DNA of 64,000 bases from Rhinopithecus roxellana (taxonomy: Eukaryota > Chordata > Mammalia > Primates > Cercopithecidae), in NCBI RefSeq assembly GCF_007565055.1, contig NC_044553.1, positions 98,245,858 to 98,309,857 on the forward strand, given 5' to 3'. Position 1 is the first letter of the stretch. Each line of letters opens with the position of its first letter. The notes below the pieces were generated by a model. It did no database searches. It had not been told where the DNA came from and saw only the letters and a list, made by a program, of their open reading frames with translations. A program made the position numbers and the translations under genes. Positions 47,690-60,485 of the stretch are shown piece after piece.

Positions 47690-48206
47690 GGTGTGACTAT
47701 TAATGCAATTTTGTAGGAAATAGAATGTGACCCTTGGAAGAGCCTTATATACTCCCACCCTGCTCATGTTCTTATGGTAGGCAGAGTGTGCTTCCCCACA
47801 CTTCATTTTCAGACGTTGCTCTGTGACTTGCTTTGGCTGATATAATATTAATAGATGCAATATAAGCAGAAACTTAGAAGGTGATTTGGTCTTTCTTTTT
47901 GAGCTCCTGGCGTTTCCATGAGGAAAACATATACTGGGGCATTGCTGTCATTTGGGCCAAACCACAGAGGCAATAGATCAATGACACACATGGAACAGAT
48001 TTAGAAATTGGAGCAAAGCCTAACCAAATTGCATCCTGAAGCAAAGTCACACCAGCTGAACTTCAGACCCACAGCCAAAAACTGAGCCTCTCCAACTGAC
48101 TTGCAAACCTGTAATAGGAAAAATAAAACAATGTAAGAATATGTCACTGAATTGGAGGTAGTTGATACACAGCATTATATGAATATAGTTGATTGATATA
48201 GAAATT
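47690..48206 (+). repeat. Old LTR, MLT1-like
   Basis: Has GCTCTGTGACTTGCTTTGGC, a CCATGAGGAAAACATA block, GACACACATGGAACAG, and an end near GTTGATTGATATAG followed by AAATTGGTAC. That last word is the usual start of MaLR internal sequence after the LTR. Diverged; subfamily not assigned. Confidence 0.55.
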
Positions 48207-49256
48207 GGTACAAAAAATGGGATAATGTGAAAGAAAGAAATAAATCTGAAATATGTAGCATTTGTTGTGGAAACAGGCAGTGGACAGTAAGAAAACTGTT
48301 AGGAAAGTTGGGAAAATTATAACACATATTAAATAGTGATGAAAAAAATTGGGTAAAATGTCATCTGCAATAACCAAGAGGACAAAAATGTGTCTAATAA
48401 ATATTCAGCATGTCAAAGCAAAAATTGCACCAAAGTTAAACAAGCAAGAAAGACCTTCTTTGAGATTATTATATGGGAGAGACAGATTGAACTCAACTCT
48501 ACTAAATCAAAAAGAGGGAGGGTTTTTAATCCTCTAAGGTGAGCTCCTAGGAAAGTACTGGAGGATGTTCAGAAGCTGCAAGGAGGTTGATGAATGAATG
48601 TGCACAGAAAATAGAGTTGTTTCTGAGTATGCAATGTTTTTCTCTTTGATTAGGCTATCTGTGTTTGCTGATTGTGCCCATCAAAGTGAGGCTCCTTTCC
48701 TCCCACAGAGACTGGGAGATAGAGGATACTATCTACTTTGATGTTTTTACTTCAAAGAGATGGTTTTCAGGTCATTGAGAAAGACATTTTTTAGGTTGTA
48801 AAATTCACAACAGGCTGGGAGATTTGCATACATTTCAAAGAGAAAAAGGAAGAATTTACAATAACAAGTCTTGTAAAGTAAATGCTAAGAAAAAAAAAAG
48901 AAAAGAAAAGAAAATACCAAGTAAATCCTAGGGAAAGGAATCAGCGGTTGATAGTAAGTAAGAAAACTGTCTAAAGTTTAGTCAAGTTGAGAGACTGTTA
49001 ATGCCATCTTGATCAGGCACTAGGTAACAAAATTCCTGGCAAAATGCTGAAAGTGAAATTAAATAGCTAGAAGCTACATTTGATAAAGTACCACCTTCCA
49101 ACACCTCTTTCAGCTCAACTCTCCTCCTGTCATCAATCAGTTGCATATAAGAAAAATCAGATCATTTACAGGAAATGTAGAAGCAATATTTTTTGGCCCC
49201 TCTCCAAGTAGTATATGAAAATATCCAGACACTAAATGTGATGGATACTACTTAAT
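48207..49256. other. No gene seen; possible MaLR internal start and an (AAAAG)n run
   Basis: The first tens of bases may be decayed MaLR internal sequence. About 48888-48914 is an A-rich (AAAAG)n run. The rest is unique, with no supported open frame. Confidence 0.45.
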
Positions 49257-49366
49257 GATTAAACCATGGGCTTGAGCTTATTCTATCTAGATTTAAGTTA
49301 TTTGCTCTGAAACTTTGTGCTGAGCAATCTTCAGCAGATGACTTAACCTTCTCACTTGTAAGCAGG
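49257..49366 (+). repeat. MIR fragment, cut by the L1
   Basis: ATTAAACCATGGGCTTGAGC and GATGACTTAACCTTCTCACT match the MIR core. It stops where the L1 5' UTR begins. Confidence 0.6.
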
Positions 49367-49742
49367 GACCTGCTTAAAGAAGCAGTTGGGTCTCCAGCCA
49401 CCTCCTACAGGCAAGTTCCCGCTGGCAACAGGTCAGTGCACCCCTGGAATGGAACTTCCAAAGGAAGGAGCAGGCTGACAATTTTGCTGTTTTTCAGATT
49501 TCACTGGTGACAACTCCAGGTATGGGGGGAAAAGAAAGAATCAACAATGGTCTGGAGAGGAACTCCAGCAAAGGACAGCAGCCCAGGAAATGTAGACTGA
49601 CTGTTTAAAGACAAACAAACAAACAGAAATCAAGGAAAACCCCATTCAAAAGTTAGCAACCTCAAAGATTGAAAGTAGATAAGCCCACAAGGATGAGAAA
49701 GAATCAACATAAAAACGCTGAAAACTCAAAAAGCCAGAGAGG

Positions 49743-49790
49743 TTTTCTGTTCTACCTAGAACTTAAAGTATTAAAAAAAAAAAAAAAAAA
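49743..49790 (+). mobile_element. Ultra-short L1 3' tail insertion
   Basis: CTACCTAGAACTTAAAGTAT is the last bases of an L1 3' UTR and is followed by an A-run. Flanking copies AAAAAGCCAGAGAGG (49728-49742) and AAAAAGACAGAGAGG (49791-49805) are the target-site duplication with one mismatch. Only about 20-30 bp of L1 body was copied. Confidence 0.85.
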
Positions 49791-49982
49791 AAAAAGACAG
49801 AGAGGGTCTTCTCGTCCAAATGACCACAATACCTCTTTGGCAAGGGCACAGAACTGGGCCAAGGCTGAAGTGACTGAATTGACAGAAGTAGGCTTCAGAA
49901 GGTGGGTAATAAGGGACTTTGCTGAACTAAAGGAGAGTGTTGTAACTCAATGCAAAGAACCTAATAATCATGATAAAACAAT

Positions 49983-50324
49983 ACAGGAACTGATAGCCAG
50001 AATAGCCAATTTAGAGAGGAAACATAACTGACCTGATGGAGCTGGAAAACACAATATGAGACCTTCAAAATTCAGTCACAGGTATCAATAGCAGAAAGAT
50101 CAAGTGGAGGAAAGAATCTCACAGCTTGAAGACTCTTTTTGAAATAAAACAGTACAGGAGCTGATAGCCAGAATACCCAGTTTAAAAAGGAAACATAACT
50201 GTCCTGATGGAGCTGAAAAACACAGTAGGAGAATTTCACAATGCAATCACACTTATCAATAACAGAATGATCAAGTGGAAGAGAGAGTCTCACAGCTTGA
50301 AGACTCTTTTTGAAATAAAACAGA
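49983..50324 (+). repeat. 171-bp tandem duplication within L1 ORF1
   Basis: The units 49983-50153 and 50154-50324 keep the same 171-bp offset at both ends (ACAGGA/GCTGATAGCC at the start, TTTTTGAAATAAAAC at the end), so no net indels between them. The divergence is moderate, mostly substitutions. Confidence 0.93.
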
Positions 50325-51011
50325 CAAGAATAGAGAATAAAGAATGAAAAGAAATGAAGAGAACCTTTGAGAAATATGGAATTATATAAAGAAACCAAAC
50401 CTACCACTGATTAGGGTACCTGATAGAGATGGAGAGAATGGAAACAAGTTGGAAAACACACTTCAGGATATCATCTTGGAGAAATTCCCCAACTCAGAAA
50501 GACAGGCCAACTTCCAAATTCAGGGGATGCAGAGAATCCTAGTAAGGTACTCCATGAGAAGATCAACTCCAAGACAAATAATCGTCAGATTCTCCAAGAC
50601 TGAAATGAAATGAAACACGTTAAGGGCAGCCTTGGAAAAAGGCCAGGTCACCCACAAAGGGAAGCGCATAGGACAAACAGCACACCTCTCAGTGGAAACT
50701 GTACAAACCAGAAGGGACTGGGGGCCAATATTCAACATTCTTAAAGGAAATAATTTCCAATGCAGAATTTGATATCTGGCTAAACGAGGCTTCATAAATG
50801 AAGGAGGAATAAGATTATTTTAAAATAAGCAAATGCTGAGAGAATTCATCACCACCAGGCCTGCCTTCTAAGAACTCCTGAAGAAATCACTAAATATGGA
50901 AAGGAAAAATCTTTACCAGCCACTACAAAAAAACACACTAAATTACACAGACAAGTGACATCATGAAGCAACCACATAAACAAGTCTGCAAAATTACCAG
51001 CTAGCATCAAG

Positions 51012-54000
51012 ATGACAGAATCAAATTTATATATAACAATACTAATCTTAAATGTAAATGGACTAAATGCCCATTTAAAAGACACACAATGCAAGCTAGA
51101 TAAAGAGCCAAGACCCATCAGTATGCTGTCTTCAAGAGACCAATCTCACATGCAGAGACACACATAGGCTCAAAATAAAGGTACAGAGGAAAATCTACCA
51201 AGCAAATGGAAAACAGGAAAAAAGAGGGATCACAATTCTAGTTTCTAACAAAGCAAACATTAAGCCAACAAAGACTTTTTAAAAGGCAAAGAATGGCATT
51301 ACATAATGGTAAAGAGATCAATTTAACAAGAAGAGCTAACTATCCTAAACATATATGCACCTAATACAGGAGCACCCAGATTGATAAAGCAAATTCTTAG
51401 AGACCTGAAACAGACTTAGACTAACACACAATAATAGTGGAAGATGTTAAAATCCCACTGTCAATATTAGACAGATTATCAAGACAGAAAATTAACAGAT
51501 ATTCAGGTCCAGAACTCAACTCTGAATCAAGTGGACCTGATAGACATCTACAGAACTCTCCAACCCAAAACAAGAGAATATACACTCCTCTCATGGCCAC
51601 ACAGCCCTTACTCTAAAATTGACCACATATTTGGAAGTAAAAGAGTCCTCAGCAAATGCAAAAGAACTGAAATGATAACAAATAGTCTCTAAGACCAGAG
51701 TGCAATCAAATTAGAACTCAAGATTAAGAAGTTCACTCAAAACCACAAAACTACATGGAAATTGAACAACCTGTTCCTGAATGTCTCCTGGGTAAATAAT
51801 GAAATTAGGGCAGAAATTAAGAAGTTATTTGAAACTAATGAGAAGAAAGAGACAACATATCAGAATCTCTGGTATGCAGCTAAAGCAGTGTTAAAAGAGA
51901 AACTTACAGCACTAAATGCCCACATCAAAAAGCTAGAAAAACCTCAAGTTAACAACCTAAAAGCTCACCTAAACAAACTAGATAATCAAAGCAAACAAAC
52001 CTCGAAGCTGGCAGAAGACAAGAAATAACCAAGATGAGATCTGAAGTGAAGGAGACAGAGACTCAAAAAAACCCTTCAAACAAATCAGAAAACCCAGGAC
52101 CTGTGTTTTTGAAAAAAAAAAAAAAAAATAGACAGTCCTCTAGCTAGACTAATAAAGAAGAAAAGAGAGAAGAATCAAACAAACACAATCAGAAATATTA
52201 AGGGAGATATCACCACTGACCCCACAGAAATACAAACAACCATCAGAGAATACTGTAAACACCTCTATTCACATAAACTACACAATATAGAAGAAATAAA
52301 TAAATTCCTGGACACATACATCCTCCAAGACTAAACCATGAAGAAACTGAATCCCTACATAGACCAATAACAAGTTTTGAAATTGAGGCAATAATAAATA
52401 GCCTACCAACCAAAAAAGCCCAAGAACAGTTGGATTCACAGCTGAATTTTACCAGAGGTACAAAGAAGAGTTGATATCATTCCCACTGAAACTATTTCAA
52501 ACATTTTAAAAGGAGAGACTCCTCCCTAACTCATTCTATGAGGCCAGCATTATCCTGATACCAAAACCTGGCAGAGACACAACAAAAAAGAAAACTTCAG
52601 GCCAATAACCTTGATGAACAATGATGTAAAAATCTTCGACACAATACTGGCAAACTGAATCCAGGAGCACATGCAAAAGCTTATTCAACACAATCAAATT
52701 AGCTTCATCCCTGGGACGCAAGGTTTGTCCATCATATGCAAATCAAGAAATATGATTCGTCACATAAACATAACCAAAGACAAAAACCACATGATTATCT
52801 CAATAGATGCAGAAAAGGCTTTGATAAAATTCAACATCCATTCATGTTAAAACCTTTCAATAAGCTGAGTATTGAAGGAGCATACCTTGAAATAATAAGA
52901 GCCGTATATGACAAAGCCACAGCCAGTATAATACTGAATGCACAAAAGCTAGAAGCCCTCCCCTTGAATGCCCTCTCTCACCACTCTTATTCAACATAGT
53001 GTAAAAAGTTCTGGTCAGGGCAATCAAGTAAGAGAAAGAAACAATGGGTATTTAAAGAGGAAGAGAGAAAGTCAAATTATCTTTGTTTGCAGATGGCATG
53101 ATCCTATATCTAGAAAACCCCATTGTCTCAGCCCAAAAACTTCTTAAGCTGATAAGCAACTTCAGCAAAGTCTCAGGATACAGAATCAATGTGCAAAAGT
53201 CACTGGAATTTCTCTTCACCAACCACAGGCAAGCAGAGAACCAAATCATTAATGAACTCCCATCCTCAACTGCTACAGAAAGAATAAAATACCTAGGAAT
53301 ACACCTAACAAGAAAAGTGAACAATCTGTTCAAGGAGAACTACAAACCACTGCTCAAGGAAATCAGAGAGTACACAAAATGAAAAAAGAAAAAAAAAATT
53401 GCGTGCTCATGAATAGAAGGAATCAATATCATGAAAATGGCCATACTGCCCAAAGTAATTTATAGATTCAGTGCTATTTCTATTAAACTACCACTGACAT
53501 TCTTCACATAATTAGAATAAACTATTTTAAAATTTATATGGAAACGAAATGAGCCTGAATGGCCAAGACAATCTTAAGCAAAAAGAACAAAGCTGGAACA
53601 TCGCACTACCTGACTTCAAATTATACTACAAGACTACAGTAACCAAAATGCTTGGCACTGGTACAAGAACAGACACACAGACCAATGCAACAGAATAGAT
53701 AACTCAGAATAAGACCACACACCTAGAGCCATTTGATCTTCAACAAACCTAACAAAAACAAGCAATAGGGAAAGGATTCTCTATTTAATAAATGATGCTG
53801 GGATAACTGGCTAGCCATATGCAGCAAATTCAAACTGGACCCCTTTCTTACACCTCATACAAAAAATAACTCAAGATGGATTAAATAATTAAAATGTAAA
53901 ACCCAAAACTATAAAAACCCTAGAAGAAAATCTAGTCAATACCATTCGGGACATAGGCAAAGGCAAAGACTTCATGAAGAAAATGCCAAAAACAATCACA

Positions 54001-54755
54001 ACAAAAGCAAAAATTGATCAATGTGATCTAATTAAACTAAACAGCTTCTGCACAGTAGAGGAAACTATCATGAGAGTGAAGAGACAACCTACAGAATGGG
54101 AGACAAGTTTTGCAATCTATCCAACTGACAAAAATCTAATATCCAGATTCTATAAGAAACTTAAATTTATAAGAACAAAACAAATAACCCCATTAAAATG
54201 TGGGAAAAGGATATGAACAGAAACTTATCAAAAGAAGATCAAAACCACAAGGAGGTACCATCTCACACCAGTCAGAATGGCTATTATTAAAAAGTCAAAA
54301 AAAAAAACCCCACAGATCTTGGCGATGTTGCAGAGAAAAAGGAACACTTTTACACTGTTTGTGGAAGGGTAAACTAGTTCAACCATTGTGGAAGACAGAG
54401 TGGTGATTCCTCAAAGACCTAAGGGGCAGGAATACTATTTGACCCAGCAATTCCCTTACTGGGCATATACCCACAAAAATATAAATCATTCTAAAGATAC
54501 ATGTGCATGTGTGTTCATTGCAACACTATTCACAATAGCAAAGACATGGAGTTACTGTAAATGCCCTTCAGTGATAGACTGGATAAAGAAAGCGTAGTAC
54601 ATATACACCATGAAATACTATGCAGTCATAAAAACAAATAATAATGTCCTTTGCAGAGACATGGATGGAGTTGGAAGCCATTATCCTCCACAAACTAATG
54701 CAGGAACAGAAAACCAAATACCACACGTTCTCACTTATAAGTGGGAGCTGAATGA
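51012..54755 (+). pseudogene. L1 ORF2 of the older copy, decayed
   Basis: From the ATG at 51012 the order matches ORF2 of the first L1 throughout: endonuclease, RT with TTTGCAGATGGCATG near 53087 where the FADD codons should be (the second Asp codon is now Gly), then the post-RT and Cys-rich parts to about 54755. Multiple stops and shifts; the longest open pieces are 80-100 codons. It is somewhat shorter than the usual 3.8 kb, with a loss of roughly 60 bp near 54240 and smaller ones elsewhere. A 16-17-base A-run near 52112-52128 replaces a normally short one. Confidence 0.9.
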
Positions 54756-55004
54756 TGAAAATACTTGAACACATGGGGGAAAACAGCACAGACTGAGGCC
54801 TGTCAGGCAGGGGTTGGGTGAGGGAAAGCATCAAGATGAATAGCTCATGGATGCTTGGCTTAATACTTAGGTGATGGGATGATCTGTGCTGCAAATCACC
54901 ATGGCACTAATTTACCTATGTAACAGACCTGAACATCCTGCACATGTACCCCTGAACTTAAAATAAAAATTGAAGGAAAAAAAACTTAAAAAAGATTGTG
55001 ATAA

Positions 55005-55455
55005 ATCTCCTTGTCTTGTCCTCAGGCTTACCTCTCTAGCTTCATCCTCTGCCACTATCATCATTGATTTGGAGTCTACATTCCAACTACACAAGCCTTC
55101 TTTGGGGGATTTGTAGAAGCTGTGCCCTCTGCCTTGAGCTCTCCTCACATTCGCTTTCTTCCTGTAGTCAGTGCCCACACATCTTTCCGAACTCACTTCA
55201 AAAGCCATGTCCTTAGAAATAAACACTGAACCCCCTGATTGGTTCTAGCTCTCCCTTATACATTTTCAAATGACTGAAAACCTTTATTTGTAGCAATTAT
55301 TTTAGTTTAATTTTTGCTATCATTTGTGTGGTCTTTTTCATTGTTTATCTTGTTCTATTCTGTAAGGTCCTCAAGGGTTGATTTTGCAAACATTGTATCC
55401 TTAGGACACATTGTGTTGACAGGAATGTGGTAGGCATTAGATCATATGTTAACTC
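55005..55455 (+). repeat. L2 (LINE-2) 3' end
   Basis: CAGGCTTACCTCTCTAGCTT, CACAAGCCTTCTTTGGGGGA, ATTTTTGCTATCATTTGTGT and the GTGGTAGGCATTAGATCATA end follow the L2 3' order. It starts right after the L1 tail. Confidence 0.65.
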
Positions 55456-55527
55456 AACCTGTTTGACAGAGTTGCAAAACGTCACTGTTTGGCCATACCC
55501 TAACAACTGCGTATCCTCTATAAAAAA

Positions 55528-55556
55528 TAAAATAATAAAATAAAATAAAATAAAAT
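55528..55556. repeat. (AAAAT)n microsatellite
   Basis: Several AAAAT units with one shorter unit. Confidence 0.9.
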
Positions 55557-56079
55557 TCAATGATTGACATCCTTCCACAGGATGTATGCAGATGGAATCA
55601 GGAAGGCTCCTTATTGTTTACTGACTCTGTTTTAAATGGATAAAAGTGTTAGATTTAGCTCGTTCTCCACTTATCATCTACGTTTATACATGTACCACAG
55701 CAGCCCTAACTTCTAACTGGGCGATAGACTCCTTTTATTACTCTCTGTTGGGCTCCTGCCTATCAAAGCAGAACTGGCACACAGGAGATCTCACTTCTAC
55801 TAAGTTGTAATATTAGTAGTGTGCACATATTTTCAGACACATATTTCTTGCTTAGAAATTAATTACTTCTATTTTGTTTTTTAAAAATCAGAGTACAATT
55901 TGATTAGTTTAATATTAGTAAAAGTAAAGGATGTCTCTCTTAGACTAAGTTGGGTTGACAGATGTATAATTATCACATGTATTTGAAAGTAAAATATTTA
56001 CATTATCTGAGCATTAAACAAGTCATCATGTCCTTCTCTTTTTAAGGAAATTGAAAAATGTAACAGTGATTAGTGGCAT

Positions 56080-56127
56080 TAATTCTGGATTAATTAATGC
56101 CATTATAATGACATTAATCCAGAATTA
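56080..56127. repeat. Perfect 15-bp inverted repeat (hairpin)
   Basis: TAATTCTGGATTAAT at 56080-56094 and its reverse complement ATTAATCCAGAATTA at 56113-56127, with an 18-bp loop. No terminator or gene context. Confidence 0.9.
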
Positions 56128-58261
56128 GGGGGTAGACCAGTAGATCTGGTGGACTCATCCCCAATCAAGTAGTTGTACTGAATTTCTCTCCCTGTGTTGA
56201 ATCTCTCATAATGGAGAAATTTACAGTATGTCAATGCTAAAATTGTAGTAATGTCTAAAATGGTTTATAACATCCAGAATAGAAATAATATACCTCAATT
56301 AGGTTCCTTAATTTTCCCCGATATTTTTATCTAATGTATGCTTTCAACAAACTTATCGAGCTCCTTAACTTCCATTAAAATGACAAAAATTTCTTTATTA
56401 CACAGATAGCACTAGATAACATATTAAAGAAATGTTCACTACTTAAAATATCTAAGGATATTACATTAAATTAATTAAGTGTAATTAATCAAACATTAAA
56501 TAGTTTACCAAACATCTTTTGTCTCTGGAAAAGGAATCTTATCACATTTACCATACATTTACATAAGTAGAAATAGATATGAAAAGTCATTGATGATGAA
56601 ATATTGTATTACAGTGAGTCTGGAGAAACAGCAATATTGCAGTTACAAAGATAATATTTCATCAATATTCTTTTTCAAGTTTCCAAGTATCCTTGCATAG
56701 CTCTAAAATGACGAGTTACGTGTCTTCTGTCTGTTCTATTTACTCGGATTTCATCATTAGTATAACTAGCTCCATGGGCCAACTATAAGGAAAGAACAGT
56801 AAACAATACATTTTCTAGTGCTATGCTGTAGAAACATGATCAGCTCTTGGTATTCCCTTAAGAGTGCTATCTGCTTTATTTTTAAAAATCAATCAATCAT
56901 TGTCCTAAGAACACATCTTATTCTACAGTTATTAACATAGTATATTTTTTATTTCTGATGTGGGCTCATAATTTCTTTTTAAGTTGCCCTCAGGCGTATT
57001 TTTCCACCAATTTGGTGATATCCATTTAATTATCCATACACAATCGCCTCATCCTGCCCCCATGTTTCCATGGCGTGAGCATAGATGTCTCAATAATACC
57101 TTGAATATGCAACCGTGTTTCCCAGGAAATTGTTATTTTACTTTCTCTTCCACTAAAGGCATCCTCATAATTGTCTCTTCTACAGAGGCATCTGGGATAC
57201 ATGGCCCCATTATCACCTTTATTTTAATTAAGTATCTTCATTTCATTTCCTTGGGTTACTTCATGGACTCCATCTGCTTTTATACTGGGTAATTTTACAA
57301 AGCAGAGTAAGCTTTGGCAAGCTGTAGCAAAACATTACTCCTCACAGCTGTAGAACTACCTCAATCCTGTGCCACATTGTAGCACAGTCTCATGGTACAT
57401 ATGCCCCACTATTTTACAGTCTCTAGCCTGTGAGATTCAGAGGCAAAACTCCTACAGATTTTCTGAAAAATGACTAATGTTTGAAACATAAGCCATACAC
57501 TATGCAGCAAATGAGAATTCCAGTCCAGTGGCATTCATTCTGATCATTAAGGAGCAATGAAAATGTATTTTTCAAATAAATTATCAAATTATAAATTAAA
57601 TTATTATTTAAACATCATAAATTAATTCAATCCAATGGCATTTGGAGAAGAAAACAATGTTGATAATTTTCCTACCAGTAACCATGACTTGCCTTTAATT
57701 CTACATTAGGTTTATGTAACTTCAAATTATTTTTAAAAATCAGGTAATTTAAATAATTTGGTTAATTAAAATTTACCTGCCTTACAAAATTTTACAAAAT
57801 TTTTCTCGTCAGTGACAGCAATATCAATTCAGGTTTTAAATATATATTACTCCATTTTTCTAAAATGACAATTAATAGAAAAAATCTGTAAGTTAACAAG
57901 AAAACATTTTATTTTGAGCAAACATTTTTAAGTTATCAAAAGTAAATGCCTATGTTTCAAACACTGTATTGATTATAAAAACAACAAACTAATAACATTT
58001 AACATAAAAAAGATTAGATATGAGAAATAAGTATGCCCATAACCCCTCAAACAGCAGATAATAAATATTTATTTTATTTCTATCACTTTTTTCTGTATTT
58101 TTCCTTTTTTTTTTTTTTTACCTAAGTTAACTTTGTTTTAAATCCTATTTTTCCCACTACTAGACTCTGAGTTCTTTATAATGAGTAAAAGTTCCTCTGA
58201 AACATGGTTATTAACATCTGCATGTTATTTTAGACATACAAATATACCATACTTGCTTTCT

Positions 58262-58590
58262 GTTGTTGTTGTTTGTTTGTTTGTTTGTTTTTGAGATGAA
58301 ATTTTGCTCTTGCACCCAGGCTGGAGTGTGCGGCACTATCTCAGCTCACTGCAACCTTCATCTCCCAGGTTCCAGCAATTCTCCTGCCTCAGCCTCCCAA
58401 ATAGCTGGGATTACAGACTCCTGCCAACCCATCTGGCTCATTTTTTCTTTTTTTTTTTTTTTTTTGTATTTTTAGTAGAGACAGGGTTTCCCCATGTTGG
58501 CCAGGCTGGTTTTGAACTCTTGACCTCAAGTGATCCACCCGCCTTGGCCTCCCAAAGTGCCAGGATTACAGCTGAGCCACCGCATCTGGC
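58262..58590 (-). mobile_element. Alu (AluS-like), full length
   Basis: Reverse-strand Alu with a (TTTG)n tail (58262-58291) and a long T-run in the middle (58447-58466). TACCATA occurs just before the tail region and just after the element, which may be part of the target-site duplication. Open frames inside it are Alu frames. Confidence 0.92.
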
Positions 58591-58591
58591 C

Positions 58592-60339
58592 TACCATAAT
58601 TTTTTAACCCAGCACATATATTTTTAAAATAATCTTAAAATGCCTTCTTCCCTGAGAATACATGATCTTTTTTCCAGTACTCTGTTGATTTCTTATTTGG
58701 TGTGATATTTCCTCCATAGTTTTGCATGTGACTAAATAAGCTTACTTACATAAGGAAACTATATGTTTCTTGATATTAATGAGGTAAAGAAAGATGGCTA
58801 GTTAAGGTAACCATCTTAAGGACTTTATTTTTAACTTAGGTTGAACCTCATTTTTTGAAAAGCTAAAGCTTGTTTTGCTCTTTAAAATAGTGTTTTATCT
58901 GTTCAATAGATAAGCGTAGTCACAAGAAGTGCAATGTGATCCTCTAGAAAGGTTATTTCTGAAATACTAAAGAAAGGCATTTAGCCCATTATTCCTTCAG
59001 ATGGGGACCAGGATGAATTATTAACAACCATATATGTCAAGGGAAGAGATGAATCTGTTTTTAAAAGGTGATGCACAGAGATAAAAATATTCTTAAGTCA
59101 AGGGACTCAAGGGACATTTGAAAAGTATGTTCAGACATCTGAGAGCTCAATACAGCAATTCAGCTTTAGCAAATATTCACATCAGGCCTGTGCTATATGA
59201 TTTAGTAAAGGAGTTAAAATCAGGAAGACTGGTTTCACAAAATGTTATAATTTCCCATCTTGAAATTGTCCAAACAATTCAGCCAAAGAGCATTTGAATC
59301 CATGAGAGGTTCTGTTTAATATATTGATCATTCCTGCATAAATAGACCAAGTGACTCAGGATGATAAAATCAGAGTGCTTTCTTAATATTTGTAAATATA
59401 ATTTAATTATTTCTTGCTAATTTCCTTGCCACAAATACCAGTGGTTAAATTTAGGTGTCATCACTAAATACTAACTTAACTCGGTTTCCTAATGTGTATT
59501 AATTCAGGATGCATTAAAAGCTCCCTAAATTTGTAAAGGCTCAAATCCAAAAGATTTGTTTTTATGTTTACAGAACAGGAAAATGTTTGGTGGCAGTAAC
59601 CTAAGCCATCTTCAAAACATGCCTTAGAAGTTAGTTCTGGGGGGTTTTATACTGTTCAGCTAGAAGAGGAAAAATGTATGAAGGAGCATGGGGACTGTTT
59701 TGAGAGTTCCGCCTGGAAATATGAACTATCATGTCTCTTCTATTTCATTAATTAGAACTCAATTTCAAGACAACATCAGTTACAAGAGAGGTGAGAAAAT
59801 GTGATCTAGTTGGTTCACAGAAGAAAAGGAAAGAGATCTTTTAAAATAATTAGCAGCTTTTTTTTTACAATATTCAAAACTAACAGGCCCATATGAAAAA
59901 ATGCTAGCTCATGCCCTGTGTCAGCTTTCTAAACAAGAGTTCTTCATGACTAAATTCTTATGAATTTCAGTCAATACTAATGTTTTCAAAAGCCCAAAAG
60001 TCAAACCTTCATGTACATTCAAATTACCTGAAGTTTAAGAAAACAATGTAAATCTTATATGCTGACATCTTCTTTTTTGGAGCTAGATTCTCCATGTATC
60101 ATACGCACACAAGTTAATTCAGACACAAATGACCCAGGGACCAAGTTAAAATGGAATTAAAGCTCAGAGACTTTGAGTGCTTACATCTTTCTTTATGATA
60201 TTTTGTGTTTTTCAAATTTAGTGAAATGCTTTCCCCATAGTAAATTCTTGAATAATAGTTGCTAAAACAATAAAAAAAAGTTTTGTTTAATTTAAATGTA
60301 AATTATTAAAAATGTAATACATGGAATTTTTAAAAAGAC
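58592..60339. other. No gene or clear repeat seen
   Basis: About 1.7 kb of unique AT-rich sequence. Confidence 0.5.
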
Positions 60340-60485
60340 ACCTCTGCTCCTTACCAAGTTTTTCATGTGATCAAGTTACATAATGCTCTGGGCTTCATTA
60401 TCTCGGCCTGTCAAATGAAAATTATATTATCTCTTTTATGGTGTTAAAAGTATTAGAAAAATATGTATATGCAATGCTTTCAATT
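60340..60485 (+). repeat. MIR
   Basis: CATGTGATCAAGTTACATAA, GGGCTTCATTATCTCGGCCT and GTGTTAAAAGTATTAGAAAA follow the MIR order. Confidence 0.65.

Larger units (their letters stand above)
49693..50941 (+). pseudogene. L1 ORF1 of the older copy, with two insert/duplication events
   Basis: The family start is the ATG at 49693 (the reading frame is also open upstream, from an ATG at 49669). The frame survives to the TGA at 50029-50031. Two events distinguish it. A 48-bp L1 tail insertion plus 15-bp duplication at 49728-49805 adds 63 bp and keeps frame. A 171-bp tandem duplication of the coiled-coil-coding part (49983-50153 and 50154-50324) adds 57 codons' worth. Downstream, the RRM and C-terminal parts (50400-50900) are recognisable but broken by stops. 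The normal product is the RNA-binding L1 chaperone; none can be made here. Confidence 0.88.
49372..54998 (+). mobile_element. Nearly full-length older primate L1 (L1PA/L1PB age)
   Basis: Partial 5' UTR (49372-49692, with CCCGCTGGCAACAGGTCAGT), then ORF1, ORF2, a 3' UTR (GATGGGATGATCTGTGCTGC) and an A-rich tail (about 54975-54998). The 3' UTR lacks the G-rich tract and duplicated block of the young copies. Both ORFs are thoroughly decayed. A MIR lies to its left and an L2 to its right. No target-site duplication found by eye. Confidence 0.93.
55456..58260. other. Long stretch with no gene recognised
   Basis: AT-rich unique sequence. It holds an (AAAAT)n run at about 55528-55556 and a short perfect hairpin at 56080-56127. 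The open frame at 56984-57292 (102 codons) has no recognisable feature. Confidence 0.5.

Noticed and set aside
49983..50324. A 171-bp tandem repeat, the length of the primate alpha-satellite monomer
   Set aside because: The sequence is L1 ORF1 coiled-coil coding DNA and there are only two units; the length match is coincidence.
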